Source: Leptospira kobayashii (GTDB taxonomy: Bacteria > Spirochaetota > Leptospiria > Leptospirales > Leptospiraceae). From it: a DNA stretch of 64,000 nucleotides. Positions 8,964-15,583 of the stretch are shown here, piece after piece. Numbering within the stretch: the first letter of the stretch is position 1; every line of letters starts with the position of its first letter. Where the stretch lies: positions 1 to 64,000 of the forward strand of contig NZ_AP025029.1 in the NCBI RefSeq assembly GCF_003114835.2, written 5' to 3'. A program made the translations under genes and the position numbers. The notes beneath the pieces were generated by a model. It was given only the letters and a program-made list of their open reading frames with translations. It was not told the DNA's origin and did not search any database.

Positions 8964-9569
8964 CTATTTGGCGGGCATCATACCTACACAAAGAGAACTG
9001 AATTCCTTCGCCCTCCAAAGTCCATCACTATCTTTTTCAACAGTGATCGGACGAAAGCTTGCGGCACCTCTTGTAGCGACAAAAAGTTTGATCCTTCCGG
9101 AAGATTCTTCGCCGGAATAAGGATTCGTAAACGTTTCCACAGTCAAAGGGTTACTCGGAGAATATCCATTAGCCGGTTCGGAACCTTTGAAGTATGCATT
9201 TGCCAACATCTTGTACTTATCCAATTGGCCGATCAGGTATCTGTCTCCGTTTCCCAAATCTTCTCCTTTGTAAGCGGTAGGTTTGTTTGATTTTTGTCTG
9301 TTCTTGATCAAAACGGAACTGATGAGTGTTTGGTTGCCAAGAGTCTGATCTTTTCCGTAAAGATGGACGGCAAGTACCATAAGCGATGCGGCACCTTCCG
9401 GAGTTTTGGCAAGACTTGTTTGCAAAGATTCGAATTCTGCAATGGATACAGGTACGGAAGGAATGACTACTTCCGGTCTGGGGGTCAAATTCTGTGCGGA
9501 CAACCCGAAGGAAAAGAAAACGGCAATTGCAAGATAAACTGGTTTTTTCATGGAAAGAAAACCTATCAT
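8964..9569 (-). CDS. secreted protein of unknown function
   Basis: A 201-residue exported protein. The segment KKPVYLAIAVFFSFGLSAQ is a clear cleavable signal peptide with AQ near the cleavage site. The ATG at 9569 is preceded by a GGGGGG ribosome-binding stretch; the internal ATG at 9551 begins the signal peptide proper but lacks one. The mature part has no motif I can name. It contains GAASLMVLAVHLYGKD and VATRGAASFRPITVEK, and ends VGMMPAK. It is translationally close to the SGNH gene (2-nt spacing) and probably functions with it in the envelope. Confidence 0.8.
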   Translation of the reverse strand: MIGFLSMKKPVYLAIAVFFSFGLSAQNLTPRPEVVIPSVPVSIAEFESLQTSLAKTPEGAASLMVLAVHLYGKDQTLGNQTLISSVLIKNRQKSNKPTAYKGEDLGNGDRYLIGQLDKYKMLANAYFKGSEPANGYSPSNPLTVETFTNPYSGEESSGRIKLFVATRGAASFRPITVEKDSDGLWRAKEFSSLCVGMMPAK

Positions 9570-9652
9570 AAATTCCCCCCTTGTCCAGAACAAAGATGGA
9601 AATTTATTTCTTGCATACCGCTTTCCGAAGTTGTAGTATTTCGGATTACACT

Positions 9653-10294
9653 ATGAAAACCCATCTAAAAATTTCCATCCCCATCCTTCTTGTTTCTCTT
9701 TCCCTTCTGGCCCAAGTGAATCCGGGGACACCCGATTTCATCGAAGCGGAACAAGCCGAAAAAGATCTGCGTGCCAAATGGGCGAAAACCTATCCGGGAG
9801 AAACCATCGAATCCCTGCAATCTGCGGGAGATCCGGTCATTCTGGAAAAAACGGATAAAAAGGGAAAACTCATAGAAAGAAAATTGAAAGTCCCTTTCCA
9901 AGTGGTTGCTTCCAAAAAAGGTACAAGCCGCGAATACGAAGCGGGAGCCAATTATACCCAAAAAGGAAAGTCTTGGGTCTTCTCCGAAATCGGTGTAGGA
10001 AATGTAAAAACATTGGCCGGGGCGGAAGATCAAGCACCTAGCAAACCAAAGGTGAAAGAACTCGCACTCAAAGCATTCGCTTCCAAATATCCTGAATACA
10101 CATGGTCAAAAATCCTGATTGATGATGGAACGTTTAACAAAGGTTCAAATGGAGGATTTTACCGTTACGAAGGAGACGTTGACCGCACAAATGAGGAAGG
10201 AACGGTTCAATGCAAAGACATCGACTTTATGCTCGTAAAAGATGCAAGCGGCTCCTGGTCGGTTGACATCACTTCCGGCGGACGATGTTACTAA
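9653..10294 (+). CDS. secreted protein of unknown function
   Basis: A 213-residue protein beginning with a Sec signal peptide (KTHLKISIPILLVSLSLLAQ). The mature part opens with a helical, Glu/Lys-rich section (EAEQAEKDLRAKWAKTYPGE), followed by beta-rich sequence and two Cys residues (TVQCKDIDF and the terminal GGRCY) that could pair as a disulfide. I chose ATG 9653 because the upstream in-frame extension would precede the signal peptide. No family recognised. It is divergent from the preceding secreted-protein gene and is followed by a 313-bp intergenic region with a repeat and an operator. Confidence 0.8.
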   Translation: MKTHLKISIPILLVSLSLLAQVNPGTPDFIEAEQAEKDLRAKWAKTYPGETIESLQSAGDPVILEKTDKKGKLIERKLKVPFQVVASKKGTSREYEAGANYTQKGKSWVFSEIGVGNVKTLAGAEDQAPSKPKVKELALKAFASKYPEYTWSKILIDDGTFNKGSNGGFYRYEGDVDRTNEEGTVQCKDIDFMLVKDASGSWSVDITSGGRCY

Positions 10295-10358
10295 TATAAT
10301 CGTAAATCGCAAAACCGGATTTTATCCGACCGAATTCTAAACTCACTTATGAACCAAT

Positions 10359-10460
10359 GCCAATGGGCAAGTCCCCAAACTTTCGTTTGGGGTCGGGCTT
10401 GCTCCGGGCTTTCGCGTTCGCTTCGGTCGCCAAAGGCGACCGCTTCCGCGCCCTTCGCAT
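10359..10460. repeat. GC-rich intergenic repeat, family 2, copy 1
   Basis: A GC-rich stretch in AT-rich DNA with two perfect hairpins: CCCCAAAC-TTTC-GTTTGGGG at 10373-10392 and CGGTCGCC-AAA-GGCGACCG at 10424-10442. Read on the minus strand it matches the element at 20651-20730, sharing gaccg-agcg and gcccggag-agccc blocks. It occupies most of the non-coding gap before osmC. Confidence 0.65.
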
Positions 10461-10513
10461 CCCTCTTGCGAAACGAATTCCACAATTGATTCCCACTTCC
10501 GGGAATATTTTGC

Positions 10514-10546
10514 TCATTATAACGTACAATTAATCCGTTATAATGA
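10514..10546 (+). promoter_or_regulatory. osmC promoter overlapped by an 11-bp inverted repeat (probable repressor operator)
   Basis: Perfect arms TCATTATAACG (10514-10524) and CGTTATAATGA (10536-10546) are separated by 11 bp, giving a 22-bp centre-to-centre spacing, two helical turns. The right arm contains a consensus -10 (TATAAT, 10539-10544) and the left arm lies at a weak -35 (TTATAA, 10517-10522) with a 16-bp spacer. A protein bound here would cover the promoter. OsmC/Ohr genes are often controlled by thiol-based MarR-type repressors; that link is inference. Confidence 0.6.
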
Positions 10547-10607
10547 ATTAATTATAGAAATCCTTCATCCTTCCTCTTGTATTAGCTGAAATACCGGAGG
10601 ACCAATC

Positions 10608-11048
10608 ATGGCAAATACAGTATTTGAAAGCACTGCATCCTGGGCAGGCGGATTAAAATTAGACCTTCAATCCCGTCACCACAAATGGGTAGTGGACGAA
10701 CCTGAGATCTTAGGCGGAACAGACCAAGGACCGAATCCAGTGGAACTAGTGCTAGGTGGACTTGCGAGTTGTCTGGGAGTTTTGGTTTCCTTATACGCCC
10801 CCGCTCACGAAGTTCTTCTCAAGGATTTTAAGGTTTTTGTGGAAGGCGATTTGGATTTGGACGGATTCCAGGAAAAGGCTCCTGTTCGACCGGGCTTTTC
10901 TCAAATTCGCTACAAGATAGATATCCAATCGGATTCACCCTCTTCTCATGTGGATGCTCTTTTGCAACACATAGATCGGATCTGTCCCGTAAAAGATACG
11001 TTATCCGGAGTTCAAGTTCTTGCAGAGACGAGTCTTGCAGCCAAGTGA
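10608..11048 (+). CDS. OsmC/Ohr-family peroxidase
   Basis: A 146-residue OsmC-family thiol peroxidase that detoxifies organic hydroperoxides or related oxidants in the cytoplasm. The two reactive cysteines are present: Cys55 in LASCLGVL and Cys126 in RICPVKDTL. GPNPVELVLGGLASCLG is the usual helix around the first one. A strong GGAGG precedes the ATG. It is monocistronic, framed by an operator-overlapped promoter and a terminator. Within the family it is closer to the YhfA/OsmC-like branch than to classical Ohr, but I cannot be definite. Confidence 0.92.
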   Translation: MANTVFESTASWAGGLKLDLQSRHHKWVVDEPEILGGTDQGPNPVELVLGGLASCLGVLVSLYAPAHEVLLKDFKVFVEGDLDLDGFQEKAPVRPGFSQIRYKIDIQSDSPSSHVDALLQHIDRICPVKDTLSGVQVLAETSLAAK

Positions 11049-11064
11049 AAAATGAAAGCTTAGA

Positions 11065-11117
11065 CTGATAACGGGAAATGATTCAAACTCCTTAGAATTT
11101 TGTTTTCCCGTTATCAG
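11065..11117. terminator. bidirectional terminator between osmC-type gene and epmA
   Basis: A 14-bp perfect inverted repeat (CTGATAACGGGAAA at 11065-11078 and TTTCCCGTTATCAG at 11104-11117) with a 25-nt loop, followed by TTTTTG on the plus strand. It sits between two convergent genes. Confidence 0.75.
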
Positions 11118-11135
11118 TTTTTGTGGAAAAAGAAA

Positions 11136-12104
11136 TCATCCGTAATAAGGACTCATTCCCTTTAGACCGTTCCCACCGATCAGTCTCATAAAAATCCGAT
11201 CCAGTCCGAAAGAGATTCCGGAAGAATCGGGAAAATTTCCAGATTCCAATGAAGATAGGAAATCTTCGTCTATAGGAAATTTTTCCTTGCCTAGTCTTTC
11301 TCTTAACATTTGTTCTTCGGTAAATCGGCGTCTTTGTTCTTTCGGATCGGTCAATTCCCAAAATGCATTTGCCAATTCCAAACCGGACCAATAGATTTCA
11401 AATCGTTTTGCTTTCCCGTTTTCGATTTTGGCCAATGCAGCACATTCAGGAGGATAATCATAAAGAAAAACGATCTTATCACCTAATCTTGGTTCTACTA
11501 AATTTAAAAAAACCAGGAAGAAAAGATCTTCATACTGCCAAGTAACAAGTTCATCTTCCTTTGCCGAAGTCAATTTATGATCGAATATCGTTTCAATCAA
11601 TTCCTTTCGAGACAATCCTCTTTTTGTATGAGCCTTTATCATATCTTCCACTGAAATCTCTTCATAGGAAGAATCTCTCGTCAAAAAATCCGCAGCTTGC
11701 AATTCCGAAAAATCAAAACCCAATCTTTTGAAATAGCCTTTGCAGAAATCCCTGAGGTCCTTATCATTCCAGTTCTTAGCGTATAATTCCAACATCAAAA
11801 ATTCCGCACTATGATAAGGACTTCCCTCTTCTCCCGAACGGAATGTATGAGTTATCTCATAAATCCGCTCCAACCCATTTGCTAACGATTGTTTGAGAGA
11901 ATATTCGGGAGAAGTGATCAAATACCCTGTTTCTTTTCCACCGGGAGAAGAAACAAAAAAAGGATCCAAATACGGTTCCATCCCCACTACCGGTTTGAAA
12001 CAAGGAGTGTCCACTTCCAAAAATCCGGATTCTTCCAAAAAGGATCTGGTGGACTTTAAAAAACGGGATCGTAAAATCTGAGTGTTGTAAGAAAGAGATT
12101 TCAT
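11136..12104 (-). CDS. epmA: elongation factor P (R)-beta-lysine ligase EpmA
   Basis: A class II lysyl-tRNA-synthetase paralogue that attaches beta-lysine to a conserved Lys of EF-P and lacks the anticodon-binding domain. At 322 aa it has the family length of about 325. Visible blocks are FLEVDTPCFKPVVGMEPYLDPF, SPEYSLKQSLANGLERIYEI (motif 2 region with FRSGE), GLELANAFWELTDP, and motif 3 GISFGLDRIFMRLIGG. Neither efp nor epmB is in the window. The ATG at 12104 is the natural class II start. A terminator lies at its 3' end. Confidence 0.92.
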   Translation of the reverse strand: MKSLSYNTQILRSRFLKSTRSFLEESGFLEVDTPCFKPVVGMEPYLDPFFVSSPGGKETGYLITSPEYSLKQSLANGLERIYEITHTFRSGEEGSPYHSAEFLMLELYAKNWNDKDLRDFCKGYFKRLGFDFSELQAADFLTRDSSYEEISVEDMIKAHTKRGLSRKELIETIFDHKLTSAKEDELVTWQYEDLFFLVFLNLVEPRLGDKIVFLYDYPPECAALAKIENGKAKRFEIYWSGLELANAFWELTDPKEQRRRFTEEQMLRERLGKEKFPIDEDFLSSLESGNFPDSSGISFGLDRIFMRLIGGNGLKGMSPYYG

Positions 12105-12147
12105 ACAAACATTACTGATTCAAATAAGAAGAAATTTGGCAAAACAA

Positions 12148-12313
12148 TTAAGGACCGGTTCGGTACGTTTTGCGAATCCCGTAGCCCCAATAATAAATGC
12201 AATAAGCGGGATTTATAAAACTCGACAGAATCGAAGTCCCCTGTGTTTCCAAAATTGATATGATAGCAAGAGGATAACATGGAAACAGAGAGGAAAAAAA
12301 TAAATAAACGCAT
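12148..12313 (-). pseudogene. probable remnant of a Bor-type lipoprotein gene (internal deletion)
   Basis: One reading frame begins with a convincing lipoprotein leader (MRLFIFFLSVSMLSSCYHINF), but the coding quality collapses after about residue 25. In the next frame, starting at about the same place, sequence resembling the C-terminus of Bor-family lipoproteins appears (ETQGTSILSSFINPAYCIYY) and ends in a stop near 12148. A middle segment of roughly 40 codons plus a frame change would explain this. The 12105-12457 gap otherwise contains nothing I can assign. The Bor resemblance comes from memory of the family and is tentative. Confidence 0.4.
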
Positions 12314-12478
12314 ACAAGATAAAATTTGTTAGTTTGGATTCTCTTCCATCCAGGGGTTTTTTTAAATCCCCGAATGTCTATTCTTATAAACAGCCAGACT
12401 TTCACTTTTTATCTATCAAAAGAATAAAAAATATTTTTTTGATTTCCATAAACCGAAGTGTTCAGTACATCCTTAACC

Positions 12479-12862
12479 ATGGCCAAGAACACGAAATATT
12501 TGTCTGTTCGGGAAATTGAAAACGCATACGAAATTCAGATTCAATCCAAAGATTTCAATACTGCCGTTGAAGAAGAAACTTCCTCCATCATCGCTATGCT
12601 ATTTTTTCAAACCCGTTCCCACATTCAATTGGATGTTTCAAGTTTAGATTATATCCCTTTATCGTTTCTAACGCAGATACTGAGACTCGCGAAAGACCTT
12701 CGCGCAAAAAAAAGAGTATTGGTATTGCAGGGACTTCCCTTCTCCTCTTTCCATTTTTTACAAAGATTCGGAATGACCCGGCTATTTTTCCAAACGAGAG
12801 ACGGGATGCTTCGGACTAAGTTCGAAAATCCTCTCCTTCCCAGGGAAGAATCTCGAGGTTGA
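12479..12862 (+). CDS. STAS-domain-like protein (anti-anti-sigma-factor type)
   Basis: About 127 residues with the length and secondary-structure order of a STAS domain. SHIQLDVSSLDYIPLSFLTQILRLAKDLRAKK matches the beta strand, loop and helix around the usual phospho-Ser site, and VLVLQGLP...FLQRFGMTRLFF matches the last strand and helix. The residue at the normal Ser/Thr phosphorylation position is within DYIPLSFL, so phospho-control is possible. The ATG at 12479 is taken as the start; a GTG at 12458 is in frame. Its last 47 nt overlap the 3' end of the convergent DUF4279 gene. No kinase partner is nearby. Confidence 0.65.
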   Translation: MAKNTKYLSVREIENAYEIQIQSKDFNTAVEEETSSIIAMLFFQTRSHIQLDVSSLDYIPLSFLTQILRLAKDLRAKKRVLVLQGLPFSSFHFLQRFGMTRLFFQTRDGMLRTKFENPLLPREESRG

Positions 12863-13229
12863 TTCCGAGTTCACCTAACAAGAGCATGACTCTTTTCTCC
12901 AATCGAATCCCTTTCGTATCGGGACTTGCGAATTCCACGGAAGCATAAAAACATGCATCATGTTTGGAAGTGATTTCTTTCAATTCCCGTCGGACAGATG
13001 CCACTCTTTTAAGCAATTCCCAAATATGATCGTTCAGAGGAGACTCAGGACCAAGTTTTGAGTTGAGTTGCCAATGGGGCTCCAAAGGTTCATTTTGTAT
13101 GTCTTTTGTGTCACGACTATGAAAGTAATCCGGATCTATGGCCAATCGCTCTGAAATCTCTTCCGGACGAAGCTTCGGCCCGAAGATAGCGAGCATTGCC
13201 CATGATTTTGGTTCTCTTTGCGTTTCCAT
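12816..13229 (-). CDS. DUF4279-family protein
   Basis: A 137-residue protein matching the DUF4279 pattern: an opening strand (MLAIFGPKLRPEEISERLAI, then DPDYFHSRD), the central HWQLNSKLGPESPLNDHIWELLKR, and a closing hydrophobic section (KRVMLLLGELGINLEILPW). The family is widespread, often linked with immunity or toxin-neighbouring genes, and has no established activity. I chose ATG 13229 because the longer in-frame extension is Ile/Phe-rich and lacks family resemblance. It is convergent with the STAS gene (47-nt overlap) and divergent from the response regulator. Confidence 0.7.
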   Translation of the reverse strand: METQREPKSWAMLAIFGPKLRPEEISERLAIDPDYFHSRDTKDIQNEPLEPHWQLNSKLGPESPLNDHIWELLKRVASVRRELKEITSKHDACFYASVEFASPDTKGIRLEKRVMLLLGELGINLEILPWEGEDFRT

Positions 13230-13292
13230 TGAATTTTTTACTTTTTTTTTCTCCCAGAAGAACCAAATTGAGATAGAACTCAAGGGAAAAAT

Positions 13293-14018
13293 ATGAAAAA
13301 TATCTTGGTAATTGAGGATGATCCGGACATTGGCAATTTGATCCGTAAATCTCTCGATTCGGCGCATTATACCACCGCCGTGTATGAAAATGGTGAAGAA
13401 GGATTAAAATTTTATAAATCAAGTCACCCTGATTTGGTGATTTTGGATTTATCCTTACCGGACATTGATGGAATGGATATATGTCGTACCATTCGAAAGT
13501 CGGACGAAAGCACTCCTATCTTTATTCTTTCTGCTCGAACAGAGGAGATTGATCGGATTATGGGACTGGAACTTGGCGCGGATGATTATATCACCAAACC
13601 TTTCTCTGTAAGAGAATTGAAAACCAGAGTCGATGTATTCTTCCGCCGATGGGATAAAAAGATAGGGATCAAACCTAACGTAGGTCAGGCGGGAGAAATC
13701 ATGAGAGGCGCACTCAAAATTGATTCCATCCGACGCCGTGTTACGCTAAATGAAAATATCATCAATATTTCCCGCAAAGAATTTGACATCTTACAACTAT
13801 TAGCTGGTTCGCCAGGGAAAGTGTTTTCCCGTGAGATGATACTGGAGTCCGTTTGGGGCGTGGAATGGGATGGTTTTGAAAGGATGATCGACAGTCATAT
13901 CAAACGAATTCGTTCCAAACTGGAAAAAAATTCCGCACAACCGGAATGGATTGAAACTATTTGGGGAATCGGTTATCGTTTTACCGATAATTATGAAAAT
14001 ATTGTTGTTCCTGATTGA
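13293..14018 (+). CDS. OmpR/PhoB-family response regulator (orphan)
   Basis: A DNA-binding two-component response regulator of 241 residues. The receiver domain (1-~120) has acidic residues D9/D10, the phospho-acceptor D52 in VILDLSLPD, the conserved Ser in FILSAR, and Lys in YITKPFS. The C-terminal winged helix (~140-235) has the typical [22 protein letters not shown] and IWGIGYRF. No histidine kinase gene is adjacent. AAGGG precedes the ATG. The next gene begins within a few nt of its stop, so the regulator is probably co-transcribed with the three small genes downstream. Confidence 0.93.
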   Translation: MKNILVIEDDPDIGNLIRKSLDSAHYTTAVYENGEEGLKFYKSSHPDLVILDLSLPDIDGMDICRTIRKSDESTPIFILSARTEEIDRIMGLELGADDYITKPFSVRELKTRVDVFFRRWDKKIGIKPNVGQAGEIMRGALKIDSIRRRVTLNENIINISRKEFDILQLLAGSPGKVFSREMILESVWGVEWDGFERMIDSHIKRIRSKLEKNSAQPEWIETIWGIGYRFTDNYENIVVPD

Positions 14019-14020
14019 GT

Positions 14021-14305
14021 ATGGAAGAGTCAAAATCACAGAAAACCTTAATCGACGAAATTAAGTTATACGAGAAAAAAGCCAAGGAAATTGAGCGCAG
14101 AGCCAAGGAGAAGTACATGGAACAAGTATCAGACATCAAACAAAAATTGGGCAAAGCAAGTGAAGAAGCTAGCATTCGTGCCAAAGAAGTCATAGACAAT
14201 GTAGGAACTTATGTAAAAGAAAATCCTCAGAAAGCGGCAGTAATCGGTTTTAGTGTAGGACTTGGCCTTGGGCTCGCCTTGGGTTGGTTTTTCAAAAAAA
14301 AGTAA
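14021..14305 (+). CDS. YqjD/ElaB-like membrane-anchored coiled-coil protein
   Basis: Residues 1-~70 are a charged helical stretch (KKAKEIERRAKEKYMEQV and similar) and the C-terminus holds one glycine-rich transmembrane helix (GFSVGLGLGLALGWFFKKK). This is the layout of DUF883 proteins such as YqjD and ElaB, which tether ribosomes to the membrane in E. coli. The ATG at 14021 is 2 nt after the response regulator stop; a TTG at 14015 would overlap it. It heads a set of three small genes. Family assignment is by architecture and context rather than strong sequence identity. Confidence 0.65.
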   Translation: MEESKSQKTLIDEIKLYEKKAKEIERRAKEKYMEQVSDIKQKLGKASEEASIRAKEVIDNVGTYVKENPQKAAVIGFSVGLGLGLALGWFFKKK

Positions 14306-14308
14306 GTT

Positions 14309-14671
14309 TTGGCAAATCACTCACAATCACAAGAATCTAACACCGGTAAGGGTCCTCGTAAAAAAGGAGGGCTCAAAGGTGCTTTTTACGACCTCTTGGA
14401 TAAGCTTACTGCTTATTGGGAGGTTATGGCAATTTACATCCAAAAGAATGTAAGCGTATTCCTTCGTAATCTGATCTTTTCCTCCATCTGGATTTTCTCC
14501 GCTTTATTTTTCATATTTATCGCACTACTCTATTTTTCTTATGCGATTTTCCTGAGTCTGCAAAAGTTTCTGTCAAATGGTGATCCCATTTTGGCAAGCT
14601 TAGGCACAGGGGTTCTGTTTTTTATCATCGCATTTGCACTTGTTGAATTGGTTTTAAAACAAAAAAAGTAA
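14309..14671 (+). CDS. YqjE-like phage-holin-family membrane protein
   Basis: A 120-residue protein with a polar, Lys-rich N-terminus, an amphipathic helix (FYDLLDKLTAYWEVMAIYIQ), and two transmembrane helices around 56-82 and 90-115. It ends in KQKK. That is the topology of DUF1469/YqjE 'phage holin family' proteins, which are cellular rather than phage-lytic. The start is TTG at 14309, 3 nt after the previous stop, and no ATG lies before the first helix. Middle gene of the three-gene set. Confidence 0.65.
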   Translation: MANHSQSQESNTGKGPRKKGGLKGAFYDLLDKLTAYWEVMAIYIQKNVSVFLRNLIFSSIWIFSALFFIFIALLYFSYAIFLSLQKFLSNGDPILASLGTGVLFFIIAFALVELVLKQKK

Positions 14672-14683
14672 ATCGGTCCATCC

Positions 14684-14935
14684 ATGTTCAACCCACTCAA
14701 AGACCACGAACGTTATTCCGAAAAAGATCCGAAAGATATGAGTATGGAAGAGCTTCGGATGTTGCTTAAGATCCGTCGTTTGGATTTGGAATTGGAATGG
14801 AAAGAATTCCAAGGAAAAATTCATTTCTGGCAACGAGTGGGAAGAACCGTGAAACAATCGGGGATTCTAGATAAATTCCAGGAAGGAATCCAATCCTATT
14901 TTACTAAAAAAGAAGAAGATAGTACATCCACTTAA
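14684..14935 (+). CDS. small cytoplasmic helical protein (third gene of the yqjDEK-like set)
   Basis: An 83-residue charged protein with no membrane segment. It is mostly alpha-helical (MSMEELRMLLKIRRLDLELEWKEF) and has a Ser/Thr-rich end. It starts 12 nt after the holin-like gene. By position it corresponds to the small third gene (YqjK) of the E. coli yqjD-yqjE-yqjK group, but I see no strong sequence similarity, so this is a contextual statement only. Confidence 0.6.
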   Translation: MFNPLKDHERYSEKDPKDMSMEELRMLLKIRRLDLELEWKEFQGKIHFWQRVGRTVKQSGILDKFQEGIQSYFTKKEEDSTST

Positions 14936-15031
14936 TTTTATTTTTCTTAGTTAAGAAATTATTAATCTTACCGGAAAAATATTGCAAATACTGAAATACC
15001 ATGTACGATTGGGCTCGTTTTCTTTCTCCCA

Positions 15032-15583
15032 ATGAAACACTTAATATTCAGTAAAGAAATTTCAAAACTCAATCATTCTATTTATAGATTCGGTTTTATT
15101 TTATTTATCCTATCTATTTCTATCTCCCGTCTCTATGCATCTCCCAAAACTTCGGTGATTCCTACCGAACTGAAAACAAAACAAGGTCATTGGAAAACGG
15201 CGGAAGTCCTTTGGGATGAAACCTCAGGTCCTGTGGCTCCTGAATTTCATTATGCAAAACAAATCAAAATCGAAGCAAATGCCAAGGGTTTCTTTTTTTC
15301 AAGAAGGGAAACAAATCAAAAATCAGAACCTACGCAAAAGACAAAAAGAATCGATCAGAACACATACGTAAAATTATTAAATGATCTGATTCGAAAAGGC
15401 GCACTCAGTTTTACTTACGAAAACACTCCCCCGAAAAAAATAACAGGGGTTAGCTACAATTTTTTTTCCATTCGAATCGGAACGAAGAAGTCCCGTTTTT
15501 TTTACGTATTAAAAGATTTAGAAAAGAAAGAATTTAAAAAGAAAAAAGAAATCATTCAAGCCATGGAGAGGATCAGATTATGA
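15032..15583 (+). CDS. secreted protein overlapping the protease gene
   Basis: A 183-residue protein with a long N-region, then a signal peptide (RFGFILFILSISISRLYAS), probably cleaved near ASP. The mature protein is strongly basic and beta-rich (QIKIEANAKGFFFSR, FFSIRIGTKKSRFFYVLKD). No family recognised. Its stop overlaps the ATG of the protease gene by 4 nt (ATGA), so the two are translationally coupled. Small secreted proteins encoded just upstream of cysteine proteases are sometimes inhibitors or chaperones; that role here is conjecture. Confidence 0.75.
   Translation: MKHLIFSKEISKLNHSIYRFGFILFILSISISRLYASPKTSVIPTELKTKQGHWKTAEVLWDETSGPVAPEFHYAKQIKIEANAKGFFFSRRETNQKSEPTQKTKRIDQNTYVKLLNDLIRKGALSFTYENTPPKKITGVSYNFFSIRIGTKKSRFFYVLKDLEKKEFKKKKEIIQAMERIRL

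Noticed and set aside
12148..12405. 85-residue minus-strand frame as an independent membrane protein
   Set aside because: Its N-terminal part overlaps AT-rich non-coding DNA without a ribosome-binding site; only the final part resembles Bor proteins, so I treat it as part of a pseudogene.
14309..14671. Phage lysis holin
   Set aside because: The holin-family name fits YqjE-like cellular membrane proteins; there is no endolysin or phage gene nearby.
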